Source: an uncultured Collinsella sp. (GTDB lineage Bacteria; Actinomycetota; Coriobacteriia; Coriobacteriales; Coriobacteriaceae). From it: 64,000 nucleotides of DNA. The first letter of the stretch is position 1. The number at the start of each line of letters is the position of its first letter. The DNA lies in NCBI GenBank assembly GCA_902495355.1, contig CABUWV010000001.1:1-64000 (forward strand), written 5' to 3'. The position numbers were made by a program, and so were the translations under genes. This document shows positions 33,671-43,245 of this stretch, piece by piece. The notes under the pieces were generated by a model, which saw nothing but the letters and a program-made list of their open reading frames with translations, ran no database searches and was not told the DNA's origin.

Positions 33671-35893
33671 ATGGAGAAGCATAAAGTGATCTGCCCGTAT
33701 TGCGGCGCCGGTTGCCAGTTTAACCTCTTGGTCCAAAACGGCCAGGTCGTGGGTACCGAACCGCTCAACGGCATCACCAACCAGAGCGAGCTGTGCCTTA
33801 AGGGCATGAGCGGCTACGACTTCATCAACGACACCAAGATCTTGACTCCTCGCGTACTGCACCCGATGATCCGTCGCACCAAGGGCGCGGATCTTGAGCG
33901 CGTAAGCTGGGACGAGGCACTGGATTTCACCGCATCTAAGATGCAGGCCATAATTGACGAATATGGTCCTAACGCTGTCATGACCACCGGCTCTTCGCGA
34001 GGCGGCGGCAATGAGGCGAACTACGTCATGCAGAAGTTTACGCGTGCGTGCATCGGCACCCACAGCGTGGACAACTGCGCCCGTACTTGACACGGCCCTA
34101 CTGTCCTCGGTCTGATGGACACGGTTGGTTCAGGTTGCATGTCATGCTCCATCCCCGGTATGGAGGATGCGGGCTGCATTTTCCTCTTCGGCTATAACCC
34201 TGCCGATTCGCACCCCATCGTCGCAAGGCGTATCGTGCGAGCCAAAGAAAAGGGTTGCAAGATCATCGTCGCCGACCCGCGCCATATCGAAACCGCGCGT
34301 ATCGCCGATCTCTACCTTCCGATCAAGAACGGTTGCAATGTCGCGTTCCTCAACGCCTTTGCCAACTGCTTGGTCAACGATGGCCTCTACGACAAGGAAT
34401 TCGTCGCCGAGCACACGAACGGCTTTGACGAATGGTGGGAGACCATCAAGAACTACACTCCCGAATCCGTACAGGACATCACGGGTGTCGAGCCCGCGCT
34501 GATCCACCAAGCTGCCGAGATGTACGCCACGGCGAAGCCCTCTGCCATCATTGGCTGGGGTATGGGCGTATGCCAGCAGAAGCAGAACCTGAAGACGGTG
34601 CACACCATCGCCTCCATCGCCTGCGTTGCCGGCCAGATCGGCAAACCCAATTCCGGCCTCGCGCCCGTGCGTGGCCAGAACAACGTCCAGGGCTCCTGCG
34701 ATATGGGCATGCTGCCCAACCTGTACCCTGGCTACCAGAAGGTCACCGACCCGGCAGTGCGTGCCAAGTTTGCCAAGGCTTGGGGCGTGCCCGAGGAAAA
34801 GCTCCCGCTCGAGGAGGGCTACAAGCTCACCGACTTGGGCCACCTGGTCGACGAGGGCAAGGTGCACTGCTTCTACAACTACGGCGAGGACCCGGTGCAG
34901 ACCGAGCCCGATTCGGCCGGTATGCGCAAGACGCTCTCCGAGCTGGATCTGTTCATCTGCCAGGACATCTTTATGACGCAGACGACCATGCTCGCCGACG
35001 TCATCCTGCCCGCTACCTCTTGGGGCGAGCACGAGGGTGTCTTTACCGCATCCGACCGTAGCTTCCAGCACTTTGACGCGGCCGTTCCGCCCAAGGGCGA
35101 GTGCCGTCACGACTGGGAGATCTTCGCGGACCTGTCTACGCGTATGGGCTACCCCATGCACTACGACAACACCGAGCAGATCTGGAACGAGTGCATTAGC
35201 CTGTGCCCCAACTTTGTGGGCGCGACCTACGAGAAGATGGCTCCCGAGGGCGGCTACGCCCAGTGGCCCGTCAAGAGCACCGATGTGAACGACCACGGTA
35301 CGCCCGACATGTTCGCTGGTGGCAAGTTCACCACCAAGGACGGCCGCGCCAACCTGATGGCGCACGACTGGGAGGCGCCCTCCGAGCTTCCCGATGATGA
35401 GTACCCGCTCATCCTGTGCACCGTCCGCGAGGTCGGCCACTACAGCTGCCGCTCGATGACCGGCAACTGCAAGACGCTGGCACTGCTCGCCGACGAGCCC
35501 GGCTTTGTCCGCATGAATCCCGCGGACGCCGAGGCACGCGGCATCAAGAATGGCGACATCGTCTCGATTCACAGCCGCCGCGGCCAGGTATACAGCCGTG
35601 CCGACGTGAGCGATCGCATCAACAAGGGCACGGTCTACATGACCTACCAGTGGTGGATCGGCAAATGCAACGAGCTGACCATTCACAAGGTCGACCCGGT
35701 CTCGCACACGCCCGAGGACAAGTTCTCCGCCTGCCAGGTCGACGCTATCGCCGACCAGGTTTGGGCCGAGGGCGAAGTCGAGCGCCAGTACACCGAGCTC
35801 AAGCAGGCTCTGGTCGACGCCGCCGCTCCCCAGGACGTTGAGCCCGGCGCCGCCAAGTTCGACGACGAGGCGCACGTGAATCAAATCGTGTAG
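33671..35893 (+). CDS. fdhF: Formate dehydrogenase H, selenocysteine-containing (Sec140)
   Basis: FdhF oxidises formate to CO2 using Mo-bis-MGD, one 4Fe-4S cluster and selenocysteine. The frame from ATG 33671 (AAGGAGG upstream) is interrupted by TGA 34088-34090 and goes on to 35893, 740 residues in all. The UGA is codon 140, the same position as Sec140 of E. coli FdhF, inside NCART-Sec-HGPTVLGLMDT. The N-terminal cluster is CPYCGAGCQFNLL with SELCLKG; later features are WGMGVCQQKQN, RGQNNVQGSCDMGMLP and the C-terminal Mo-binding domain. There is no export signal, so it is cytoplasmic. Confidence 0.95.
34102..34121 (+). promoter_or_regulatory. SECIS element of fdhF
   Basis: TGTCC (34102-34106) pairs with GGACA (34117-34121) around TCGGTCTGAT, 11 nt after the UGA. 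The GGTCT in the loop matches the apical GGUCU recognised by SelB in E. coli fdhF. Confidence 0.75.
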
Positions 35894-35914
35894 TCCCGTT
35901 CTCGTTGGCTTTTT

Positions 35915-35957
35915 GGGCCGGGCGTCCCGTACGTTCGGGAGCCCGGCCCGTTATTTT
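35915..35957 (+). terminator. Terminator-like hairpin inside the operon, after fdhF
   Basis: GGGCCGGGC and GCCCGGCCC form a perfect 9-bp stem followed by GTTATTTT. As the operon clearly continues, it is probably a partial terminator lowering expression of the hydrogenase genes. Confidence 0.65.
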
Positions 35958-35971
35958 GAAAGGAAGTGGGG

Positions 35972-36589
35972 ATGAACCGCTTCATCGACATCAACCCGGA
36001 GAGGTGCATCGGCTGCGGAACATGCCAGTCCGCCTGTGCCGACGCCCACCGGATGCAGGGTCTTCAGGATACGCCGCGCCTGGCGCTCGTGAAGACCGGC
36101 GGTATTTCGGCCGCCCTTGCCTGCCACCATTGCGAGGGTGCCCCCTGCGCCGAGGTCTGCCCGGTGAATGCCATCGAGCACGATGGCGACCGCATCCACG
36201 TCAAGGAGCAGGAGTGCATCGGGTGCAGGCTGTGCGCCATCGCGTGCCCCTTCGGTGCCATCCATCCCGATGGCACGTCTATCGCCGGCGTCGCAGGCAT
36301 GTGCGACCCGACGCCTTCGTATCCTAAGTCCCTGAGCAGCCTGCTTACGTGGGCGCCCGGTCAGTACACCTGCGCCGTCAAGTGCGACCTGTGCGCATTC
36401 GATCCGGACGGCCCGCATTGTGTGGCGGCGTGCCCTACCAAGGCGCTGACCGTCATGGGCGGCGCGGCCGATCGCGAGCTCGACGAGGCCAAGCGCCTGC
36501 GCTCGATCGAAAACGGTCCGGCCGTCGACGTTACCGCTGTGACCCAGGGCCTGTCCGAGAAAGCAGAAGGGAGCGTAAACAATGGATAG
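35972..36589 (+). CDS. hyfA: Hydrogenase-4 4Fe-4S subunit (HyfA/HycB-like)
   Basis: A 205-residue polyferredoxin with clusters CIGCGTCQSACADAH, CHHCEGAPCAEVCPVNAI, CIGCRLCAIACPFGAI and CDLCAFDPDGPHCVAACPT. It resembles the protein at 33078 and should pass electrons from FdhF to the hydrogenase module. ATG 35972 has AGGAAGTGGGG upstream. It overlaps the next gene by 8 nt. The two carriers could instead serve different dehydrogenases. Confidence 0.85.
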   Translation: MNRFIDINPERCIGCGTCQSACADAHRMQGLQDTPRLALVKTGGISAALACHHCEGAPCAEVCPVNAIEHDGDRIHVKEQECIGCRLCAIACPFGAIHPDGTSIAGVAGMCDPTPSYPKSLSSLLTWAPGQYTCAVKCDLCAFDPDGPHCVAACPTKALTVMGGAADRELDEAKRLRSIENGPAVDVTAVTQGLSEKAEGSVNNG

Positions 36590-38600
36590 CATGACGCTGT
36601 TTATCGCATCGCTTGCCGTCTCGTGCATCGGTGCGCTCGCCTCGGTTCTGCTGATCAAGGCCGATGACGCCGCCAAGACCGCCGGCTGCCTTATCGGCGC
36701 CGCCGCCGCGGTGCTTTCGTTTGTGGCCGGTATCCAGGCCGTGCTGGGCGATGTCACGTCGGTCGACACCATCGTGTTCTTCCCGTTTGCCCATTTCCAG
36801 CTGCTGCTCAATCAGCTGTCCGGCCTGTTCGTGGCGCTCATCTCGGTGCTCGCGTTTGCCGGTTCGATCTACGGTCTCAACTACTTTGATGAGTACCCGG
36901 GCAAAAAGGGCCGCGCCGGCTTCTTCTTTAACACCTTCGTGGCGTCCATGATGCTCGTCATTACCGCCGACAACGTGTTTTGGTTCCTGGTCGCCTTTGA
37001 GCTCATGTCGCTGACCTCGTACTTCCTGGTCGTGATCGAGGAGAACGAGAACTCCATCCATGGCGGTTGGCTCTACTTTGTGATCGCGCACGTGGGCTTT
37101 GTGCTCATCATGGCGAGTTTCCTCACCATGACCAACTTCGCCGGTGGCTCGTTTGCCTTTGCGGATTTCCGCGCCACGCAGTTTAGCCCCGCGGTCGCAT
37201 CCGTGTGCTTCGTGCTCGCCTTCTTTGGCTTTGGCGCCAAGGCCGGTATCATCCCGCTGCACGGCTGGCTGCCCAAGGCACATCCCGAGGCGCCGTCCAA
37301 CGTGTCGGCCCTCATGTCCGGCGGCATGATCAAGATCGGTATCTTCGGCATCCTCAAGGTGGGTCTCGACCTGCTCTCCGCCTCGGGCGTTCAGGTCTGG
37401 TGGGGCCTTATGGTCATGGTCTTCGGTGCGATCTCGTCGGTCCTCGGCGTGGCCTTCGCCCTGCAGGAGCATGACATCAAGCGCCTGCTGGCCTATCACT
37501 CCGTCGAGAACATCGGCATCATTCTGCTCGGCGTCGGCGCCTCCATGGCCGCCATGGCGCTCAACTCGGTCGGCATCGCCGTCCTGGCTCTGATGGCCGC
37601 CCTCTACCACACGTTTAACCACGCGATGTTTAAGGGCGAGCTGTTCTTGGGCGCCGGTGCGCTGCTGTACTCCACGGGTACGCGCAATATGGAGAAGATG
37701 GGCGGTCTGTTCCGTCGTATGCCGGCAACGGCCATCTGCTTCCTCGTTGGCGCGCTTGCCATCTCGGCCATCCCGCCCTTCAACGGCTTTGTGTCCGAGT
37801 GGTTTACCTACCAGTCGCTGTTTAACGCCGCCATGCAGGGCGACAAGGCCGTCATGATTGTGGCCGTGTTCGCTGCCGTCGCGCTTGCCATTACCGGCGC
37901 GCTGGCTGTCACGTGCTTCGTCAAGGCCTATGGCGTCTCCTTTGCCTCCGCGCCCCGCTCCGAGGCCGCGGCCAATGCCAAGGAGGTTCCCGCCCCCATG
38001 GTGTTTGCGCAGGGCCTGCTCGCGGCCATCTGCGTCGTGCTGGGCATTGGCGCTCCCGTGATCGCGCCCGTGCTGGTCGATGTCGCCGCGTCCGTGCTGC
38101 ATCCGTACGGTGGCGTGTTTGCCGCCGAGGGCATGGAGCTCATGAACCAGTACTCCGGCGCTGCCACTTCCACGCCCGCGATCGCTATTGCGCTCGTGGT
38201 GCTCGTCGGCCTTGCCTGCGGTTATCGCAAGCTCAAGACCGTCGGCAAGGTGCAGAAGTCCCAGCCGTGGGCATGCGGCTATGCTCCCAACGAGCATATG
38301 CCCGTCGTGGCCACGACCTTTGCCTCCGAGGTGTCCTGGTTTATGCAGCCGCTCTACACGCTGCGTGACCGCTGCACGGCCGTCTGCTGGTCCATTGCGC
38401 ACTTCTTCCAGAAGCTTACCGGTGTGGCCGAGGCTGTGGAGCCCGTACCCGACAAGGTTCTCGTCGATGCCCCGCATAAGGGTGTCGAGAAGCTCGCCGA
38501 CCTCGCGACTAAGCTTGAGGGCGGCAACTACAGCATCTATATCTGCTACATCGTCGCGGCACTCGTGGTGTTCCTCGTGCTCGCCGTGCAAATGGGTTAA
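36582..38600 (+). CDS. hyfB: Hydrogenase-4 membrane subunit, proton-antiporter-like (HyfB/HycC)
   Basis: A 672-residue membrane protein with about 15 hydrophobic spans, related to complex I NuoL/M/N and Mrp antiporters. The conserved stretch HGWLPKAHPEAPSNVSALMS with the following GGMIKIG contains the key His and Lys of the proton path; VAFELMSLTSYFLV is also typical. After residue 560 an amphipathic and soluble part precedes one last span. It is one of three such subunits here, which points to a proton- or ion-pumping Hyf-type complex. Confidence 0.9.
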   Translation: MDSMTLFIASLAVSCIGALASVLLIKADDAAKTAGCLIGAAAAVLSFVAGIQAVLGDVTSVDTIVFFPFAHFQLLLNQLSGLFVALISVLAFAGSIYGLNYFDEYPGKKGRAGFFFNTFVASMMLVITADNVFWFLVAFELMSLTSYFLVVIEENENSIHGGWLYFVIAHVGFVLIMASFLTMTNFAGGSFAFADFRATQFSPAVASVCFVLAFFGFGAKAGIIPLHGWLPKAHPEAPSNVSALMSGGMIKIGIFGILKVGLDLLSASGVQVWWGLMVMVFGAISSVLGVAFALQEHDIKRLLAYHSVENIGIILLGVGASMAAMALNSVGIAVLALMAALYHTFNHAMFKGELFLGAGALLYSTGTRNMEKMGGLFRRMPATAICFLVGALAISAIPPFNGFVSEWFTYQSLFNAAMQGDKAVMIVAVFAAVALAITGALAVTCFVKAYGVSFASAPRSEAAANAKEVPAPMVFAQGLLAAICVVLGIGAPVIAPVLVDVAASVLHPYGGVFAAEGMELMNQYSGAATSTPAIAIALVVLVGLACGYRKLKTVGKVQKSQPWACGYAPNEHMPVVATTFASEVSWFMQPLYTLRDRCTAVCWSIAHFFQKLTGVAEAVEPVPDKVLVDAPHKGVEKLADLATKLEGGNYSIYICYIVAALVVFLVLAVQMG

Positions 38601-38612
38601 GGAGGGGAGAGC

Positions 38613-39539
38613 ATGAACAACATCGTACTTGCCGTTCTGCAGGGCGTGGTCGTCATGGCCGTCGCACCGTTCTTCTCCGGTCTCGGCCGCGTGATCCGCG
38701 CCAAGATGCACAACCGTCGCGGCCCCAGCATCATGCAGGACTACCGCGACCTGGCCAAGCTCTTTGCTCGCCCCGAGTCCCAGAGCGAGGATGCGAGCTT
38801 TGCGCTGCGCATTATGCCGCCGCTGTTCTTCGCCGTCGCCTTTATGCTCGCGATGGGTCTGCCGCTCTTTACGGCACAAAGCCCCATCCCGGTCTTTGGT
38901 GACGCCATCACCATCATGTACAGCCTAGCGCTCGCCCGCTTCTTCTTCGCCCTCTGCGGTGTGGATTCGTCCAACGCCTACGCCGGTATCGGCGGCGTCC
39001 GCGAGCTGCTCATGAGCGTGCTCATCGAGCCGTCCATGCTGCTGGCGCTGTTTGCCGCCGCCCTGGTGTGCGGCTCCACCGACATCGCCACCATGGGTCA
39101 GCACATCATGACGGGCGCCATCGACGCGCCGGTCGCCGTGATCCTCGCCGGCATCGCCTTTGCGATCGCCTGCTACATGGAACTCGGCAAGCTGCCGTTT
39201 GATCAGGCCGAGGCCGAGCAAGAGCTTCAGGAAGGTCCGCTCGCCGAGCTTTCCGGCCCGTCGCTCGCCATGGCCAAGCTTGCCATGTCCATGAAACAGG
39301 TCCTGGTCGTCGCTTGGTTCTGCGCGATCTTCGTCCCCTGGGGCGAGCCCGCGACCGTGGGCGCTGCCGCCGTTCTGGGTGCAGTCATCTTCCTGGTGAA
39401 GTGCCTGATCGACTTTGTCGTATGCGGCGTGATCGAGAACTCCTGCTCGCGCTCGCGTTTTAAGGTACTCGGTAATCAGACTTGGGCTGTCGTTGGCATC
39501 GCCGTTCTGGCGTTTGTCTTCGTGGTCGTCGGCGTGTAG
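38613..39539 (+). CDS. hyfC: Hydrogenase-4 membrane subunit, NuoH-like (HyfC/HycD)
   Basis: A 308-residue membrane protein with eight spans, homologous to NuoH. The loops GLGRVIRAKMHNRRGPSIMQDYRDLAKLF and LPFDQAEAEQELQEGPLAELSGP (quoted here in parts: RRGPSIMQDYRDLAKLF; AEAEQELQEGPLAELSG) are the surfaces where NuoH meets the electron-transfer arm. It anchors the hydrogenase to the membrane. AAGGAGGGGAG precedes ATG 38613. Confidence 0.9.
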   Translation: MNNIVLAVLQGVVVMAVAPFFSGLGRVIRAKMHNRRGPSIMQDYRDLAKLFARPESQSEDASFALRIMPPLFFAVAFMLAMGLPLFTAQSPIPVFGDAITIMYSLALARFFFALCGVDSSNAYAGIGGVRELLMSVLIEPSMLLALFAAALVCGSTDIATMGQHIMTGAIDAPVAVILAGIAFAIACYMELGKLPFDQAEAEQELQEGPLAELSGPSLAMAKLAMSMKQVLVVAWFCAIFVPWGEPATVGAAAVLGAVIFLVKCLIDFVVCGVIENSCSRSRFKVLGNQTWAVVGIAVLAFVFVVVGV

Positions 39540-39554
39540 GAGAAGGGAGAAACA

Positions 39555-41012
39555 ATGTCATTTGCAGTCAGTCTGTCCCTTCTCGGCTTGGTCGCTATCG
39601 CGGCCCCGATGGTGGCCTCGGTGCTCGTCGCCCTGTTCCCCCGTCCGTACGCCAAGTGGTTCAGCGTTTTGGGTGCCGCCGTCTCGACGGTCTGCACCAT
39701 CGCCCTCGCCGCGAATTTCGCTGGCGCCGGCATGCCCGACACGCAGGTCCCCCTGATCTCGTTTGGGCAGACCCTCGTCATGGGATTCACCTTTGATCGC
39801 ATGAGCACGCTGCTCGCGCCCGCCTTTGTGGGTATCGGCCTGCTCGTCGTGATCTACTCGATTCCCTATATGAGCGAGAATAACCGTGAGCATCCCGACG
39901 CGCCGCGTCGTCGCTTCTACGCGTACCTCTCGACCTTCATCGGCGCCATGGCCGGCCTTGTGTACAGCTCGACCCTTTTGGGCCAGCTCGTGTTCTTTGA
40001 GATCACGGGTGCGTGCTCTTGGGGCCTCATTAGCTACTACATGTCGCCTACGGCCAAGAAGGCCGGCATGAAGGCCCTGATCATCACGCATATCGGTGCG
40101 CTCGGCCTGTATCTGGGCGCCGCTATCGTGTTTGCCCACACCGGCACCTTCGCCATTACCGCGATTGCCGGCCTCGACGCCAAGCTCAAGGCTATCGTCC
40201 TTTTGCTCGTGCTGTTTGCGGCCTGGGCCAAGTCCGCACAGGTTCCCATGTACATGTGGCTGCCTTCGGCTATGGAGGCGCCGACGCCTGTTTCGGCCTA
40301 CCTGCATGGTGCCTCGATGGTCAAGGTCGGCGTGTGCGTGTTCGCGCGTGCACTCGTCTCTGCCGGCGGGATTCCCGAGATCGTGGGCTGGGTCGCCATT
40401 ATCGACGCCATGGTCACCATGCTCTTTGGTTTCCTCATGTACCTGCCGCAAAAGGATATGAAGCGTCTGCTGGCCTTCTCCACGATCGCCCAGCTCTCCT
40501 ATGTGTTCTTTGGTCTGGGCCTTTCGGTCTTTGGCAGCCAGCTGGCCTTTGATGGCGCCGTGTGCCACATCTTTAACCACGCTTTCGCCAAGACGCTGTT
40601 CTTCCTGATCGCCGGTTCGTTCTCCTTTACGCTCGGCACGCGTATGCTGCCCAAGCTTCGCGGCATCGTAAAGAAGTACCCGATCTCGGGCGTGGGCTTT
40701 GGTGTCGCGGCGCTCGCCATTGCCGGCGTGCCGCCCATGAACACGTTCTTCTCGAAGTTCCAGATCATCGCCGGCGGCTTTTCTGTGGGTGCCGGCAACG
40801 TGGCGATCCTGGTGCTCGTGTGCATCATGGTCGCCGAGACCGTCGCCACCTTTGCCTGGTTCCTCAAGTGGATGGGCTATTGCCTGCCCGGCGAGCCGAG
40901 CGAAGAGGTCGCTGCGGGTGCCCCGCTTCCCCGCGCGATGGCGTTCGTGTTCATCGTGCTCATCATCATGGTCATCGTCAGCGGCCCGCTTTCGGCCAGC
41001 TGGATCGGTTAG
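39555..41012 (+). CDS. hyfD: Hydrogenase-4 membrane subunit, antiporter-like (HyfD)
   Basis: A 485-residue protein with about 14 spans, of the NuoL/M/N antiporter type, carrying KSAQVPMYMWLPSAMEAPTP and VSAYLHGASMVKVGV, the conserved Lys/His region. E. coli Hyc has only one such subunit while Hyf has three, so its presence supports the Hyf (FHL-2) assignment. The start ATG 39555 has AGAAGGGAG upstream. Confidence 0.87.
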   Translation: MSFAVSLSLLGLVAIAAPMVASVLVALFPRPYAKWFSVLGAAVSTVCTIALAANFAGAGMPDTQVPLISFGQTLVMGFTFDRMSTLLAPAFVGIGLLVVIYSIPYMSENNREHPDAPRRRFYAYLSTFIGAMAGLVYSSTLLGQLVFFEITGACSWGLISYYMSPTAKKAGMKALIITHIGALGLYLGAAIVFAHTGTFAITAIAGLDAKLKAIVLLLVLFAAWAKSAQVPMYMWLPSAMEAPTPVSAYLHGASMVKVGVCVFARALVSAGGIPEIVGWVAIIDAMVTMLFGFLMYLPQKDMKRLLAFSTIAQLSYVFFGLGLSVFGSQLAFDGAVCHIFNHAFAKTLFFLIAGSFSFTLGTRMLPKLRGIVKKYPISGVGFGVAALAIAGVPPMNTFFSKFQIIAGGFSVGAGNVAILVLVCIMVAETVATFAWFLKWMGYCLPGEPSEEVAAGAPLPRAMAFVFIVLIIMVIVSGPLSASWIG

Positions 41013-41025
41013 GAGGTAGAACGAC

Positions 41026-41679
41026 ATGGGTTATTCGATCGTCAACATCCTTGGCGGCCTTCTGATCGTCACGTCCACCATGGTGGTCGTCTCCAAGAAC
41101 ATCAAACATTCCATCCACTGGTATGCGGTGCAGTCGCTGGTGCTCGTGGGGCTTCTCGCCACGCTCGGTGTCACCACCGGTGCGCAGGAGCTGCTAATGT
41201 GGGCTGGATCTGCCTTTATCACTAAGGTCGTCCTGGTCCCTTACATCCTCAACCGCGCATACAAGAAGATGGGCGAGCCAAGCGACGCATCGCTCAAGGC
41301 CGGCCTTAAGCCCGCGTGGGCCATTTGCATCATCGCCGTGGAGGTCGCGATTTGCTTTGCCGTCGTGACGCAGATCAGCCTGCCCACGGCCGAGGTCGCA
41401 ACGCCTGCGCTCGCTATTAGCTTCGCTCACTTCTTTGTGGGCCTCACCTGCATCATCTCGCAGCGCAACATCATGAAGCAGATCTTTGGATACTGCCTTA
41501 TGGAAAACGGCAGCCATGTGACGCTTGCGCTTTTGGCCCCCACCGCTCCCGAGATCATCGAGATCGGTATCGCCACCGACGCCATCTTTGCCGTCATCAT
41601 CATGTCCATCGTCGTGCGTCGCATTTGGGACGACTCCCACTCGCTCGATGCGCGCGACCTGTCCGAGCTGAGGGGGTAG
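41026..41679 (+). CDS. hyfE: Hydrogenase-4 membrane subunit HyfE
   Basis: A 217-residue protein with about six spans and short loops. The N-terminal half resembles NuoK/MnhC (MGYSIVNILGGLLIVTSTMV), the second half is the HyfE extension with QIFGYCLMENGSHVTLALLA. HyfE is specific to the Hyf-type and related membrane hydrogenases and lacks a Hyc counterpart. It begins 13 nt after hyfD behind AGGAGG. Confidence 0.87.
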   Translation: MGYSIVNILGGLLIVTSTMVVVSKNIKHSIHWYAVQSLVLVGLLATLGVTTGAQELLMWAGSAFITKVVLVPYILNRAYKKMGEPSDASLKAGLKPAWAICIIAVEVAICFAVVTQISLPTAEVATPALAISFAHFFVGLTCIISQRNIMKQIFGYCLMENGSHVTLALLAPTAPEIIEIGIATDAIFAVIIMSIVVRRIWDDSHSLDARDLSELRG

Positions 41680-41682
41680 TCC

Positions 41683-43242
41683 ATGGAAACGTTGATTCTC
41701 GCCCTGCTCGCGACTCCTTTGGTGTTCTCGCTGGTCATGGCGTTTTTGCCCAAGAACACGTCCTATAACGTGTTTGCCGGCCTCAACCTGGTCTCCGTCG
41801 CAGCCGTCCTGGTGCTGTCGATTATGACGGCCGGTGACGTCCTTATGAGCGGCGAAACCGCGAGCGCTCTTGGCCTGTGGTTCCACCTCGATTCGCTGGG
41901 CGCCATCTTTGTGCTGCTCATCGGCTTTATCGGTTTTCTTACCGGGCTGTTCTCGCTGCCCTATGTAAAGGCCGATATCGAGGAGGGCTCCATGCCCGCC
42001 GAACGCGCCAAGCAGTATTTTGCGCTGTTTAGCCTGTTTGTGTTCACCATGCTGCTCGCGTGCCTGTCCAACAACATGATCCTCACGTGGGCCGCCGTGG
42101 AGGCAACCACGCTTTCCACCGTGTTCCTCGTGGGTATCTACAAGAACAAGACGGCCCTCGAGGCTTCTTGGAAGTATGCGATGGTCTGCACCGCCGGCGT
42201 GGCCTTTGGCCTGTTCGGTACGCTGCTGATCTACGCCAACGCCGCCGACGTGATTCCCAACGCCCACGAGGCCGCATTTCTGTCGTGCGTGCTGCCGTAT
42301 GCCGACCAGTTCGACCCGACGCTCATGCGCCTCGCCTTTGCGTTTATCGTGATCGGCTTTGGCACCAAGGCCGGCCTGTTCCCCATGCACACTTGGCTGC
42401 CCGATGCCCACTCCCAGGCCCCGAGCCCTGTCTCGGCCCTGCTCTCGGGCGTGCTGCTTAAGTGCGCCATGCTTGTGATCATGCGCTTCTACGGCTTTAC
42501 CATCCAGGCCGTGGGCGCCGAGTATCCGCAGCTTTTGCTGTTGATCGTCGGCACGCTGTCCATTTTGGTGGCGGCGCTTTCGATGTTTCGCCAGGACGAC
42601 CTCAAGCGCCGCTTTGCGTACTCGTCTGTGGAGAACGTGGGTGTTATCGCCCTGTGCCTGGGTATCGGTGGCCCTCTGGGTATCGCCGCGGCCCTGCTGC
42701 ACTGCGTGTTCCACGGCTTTACCAAGACGCTTGCCTTTTGCGTGTCCGGTAACATTCAGCACGCCTTTGGCACGCGTAGCCTGGCCAAGATCCAGGGCGT
42801 CGTCGAGGTTGCCCCTGCAACCGCTGCGCTCGCCATCCTGGCGCTGCTCGGTCTTGCCGCCTTCCCGCCCTTTGGCATGTTTATCTCCGAGTTCCTGACT
42901 TTTGTCGCCGGTGTTACCGCCGGCCCCATGTGGCTGGTCGTCGTGGTCGCCCTCGGTCTTACCGTGGCAATCTCCGCGCTCACCCGTATCGCACTCAAGT
43001 CGGTATTCGGCCATGCGCCCCAGGGCATGGGCAAGCATGAGGCCCCGGCGCTCATGCTTATCCCCGAAATCATCCTGGCTGTCATGATCTTGTGGTTTGG
43101 CATCGCCACCCCGCTGCCCCTCGTGCACGGTGTGGAGACCGCGACCGGCATCGTGCTCGAGCAGAGCACCGAGGAACTTCACGCGACGCCGATGTACCGC
43201 GCTGTGTTCGGTACCGAGACCGCTCAGAGCGAGGTGGAGTAA
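41683..43242 (+). CDS. hyfF: Hydrogenase-4 membrane subunit, antiporter-like (HyfF)
   Basis: A 519-residue protein with about 14 spans, third antiporter-like subunit. Signatures are WAAVEATTLSTVFLVG, TKAGLFPMHTWLPDAHSQAP and the following SPVSALLSG. The glutamate, lysine and histidine residues for proton transfer are in place. It begins 3 nt after hyfE and ends 3 nt before the large-subunit gene. Confidence 0.9.
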   Translation: METLILALLATPLVFSLVMAFLPKNTSYNVFAGLNLVSVAAVLVLSIMTAGDVLMSGETASALGLWFHLDSLGAIFVLLIGFIGFLTGLFSLPYVKADIEEGSMPAERAKQYFALFSLFVFTMLLACLSNNMILTWAAVEATTLSTVFLVGIYKNKTALEASWKYAMVCTAGVAFGLFGTLLIYANAADVIPNAHEAAFLSCVLPYADQFDPTLMRLAFAFIVIGFGTKAGLFPMHTWLPDAHSQAPSPVSALLSGVLLKCAMLVIMRFYGFTIQAVGAEYPQLLLLIVGTLSILVAALSMFRQDDLKRRFAYSSVENVGVIALCLGIGGPLGIAAALLHCVFHGFTKTLAFCVSGNIQHAFGTRSLAKIQGVVEVAPATAALAILALLGLAAFPPFGMFISEFLTFVAGVTAGPMWLVVVVALGLTVAISALTRIALKSVFGHAPQGMGKHEAPALMLIPEIILAVMILWFGIATPLPLVHGVETATGIVLEQSTEELHATPMYRAVFGTETAQSEVE

Positions 43243-43245
43243 CGA

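Noticed and set aside
33620..34090. Reading fdhF as a truncated pseudogene plus a separate downstream gene
   Set aside because: The stop is UGA at the exact Sec140 position with a SECIS-like hairpin, and selA, selB, selC and selD are all in the window.
36531..38879. A 782-codon minus-strand frame
   Set aside because: Antisense shadow of hyfB; its translation is dominated by His, Gly and Glu with no fold signal.
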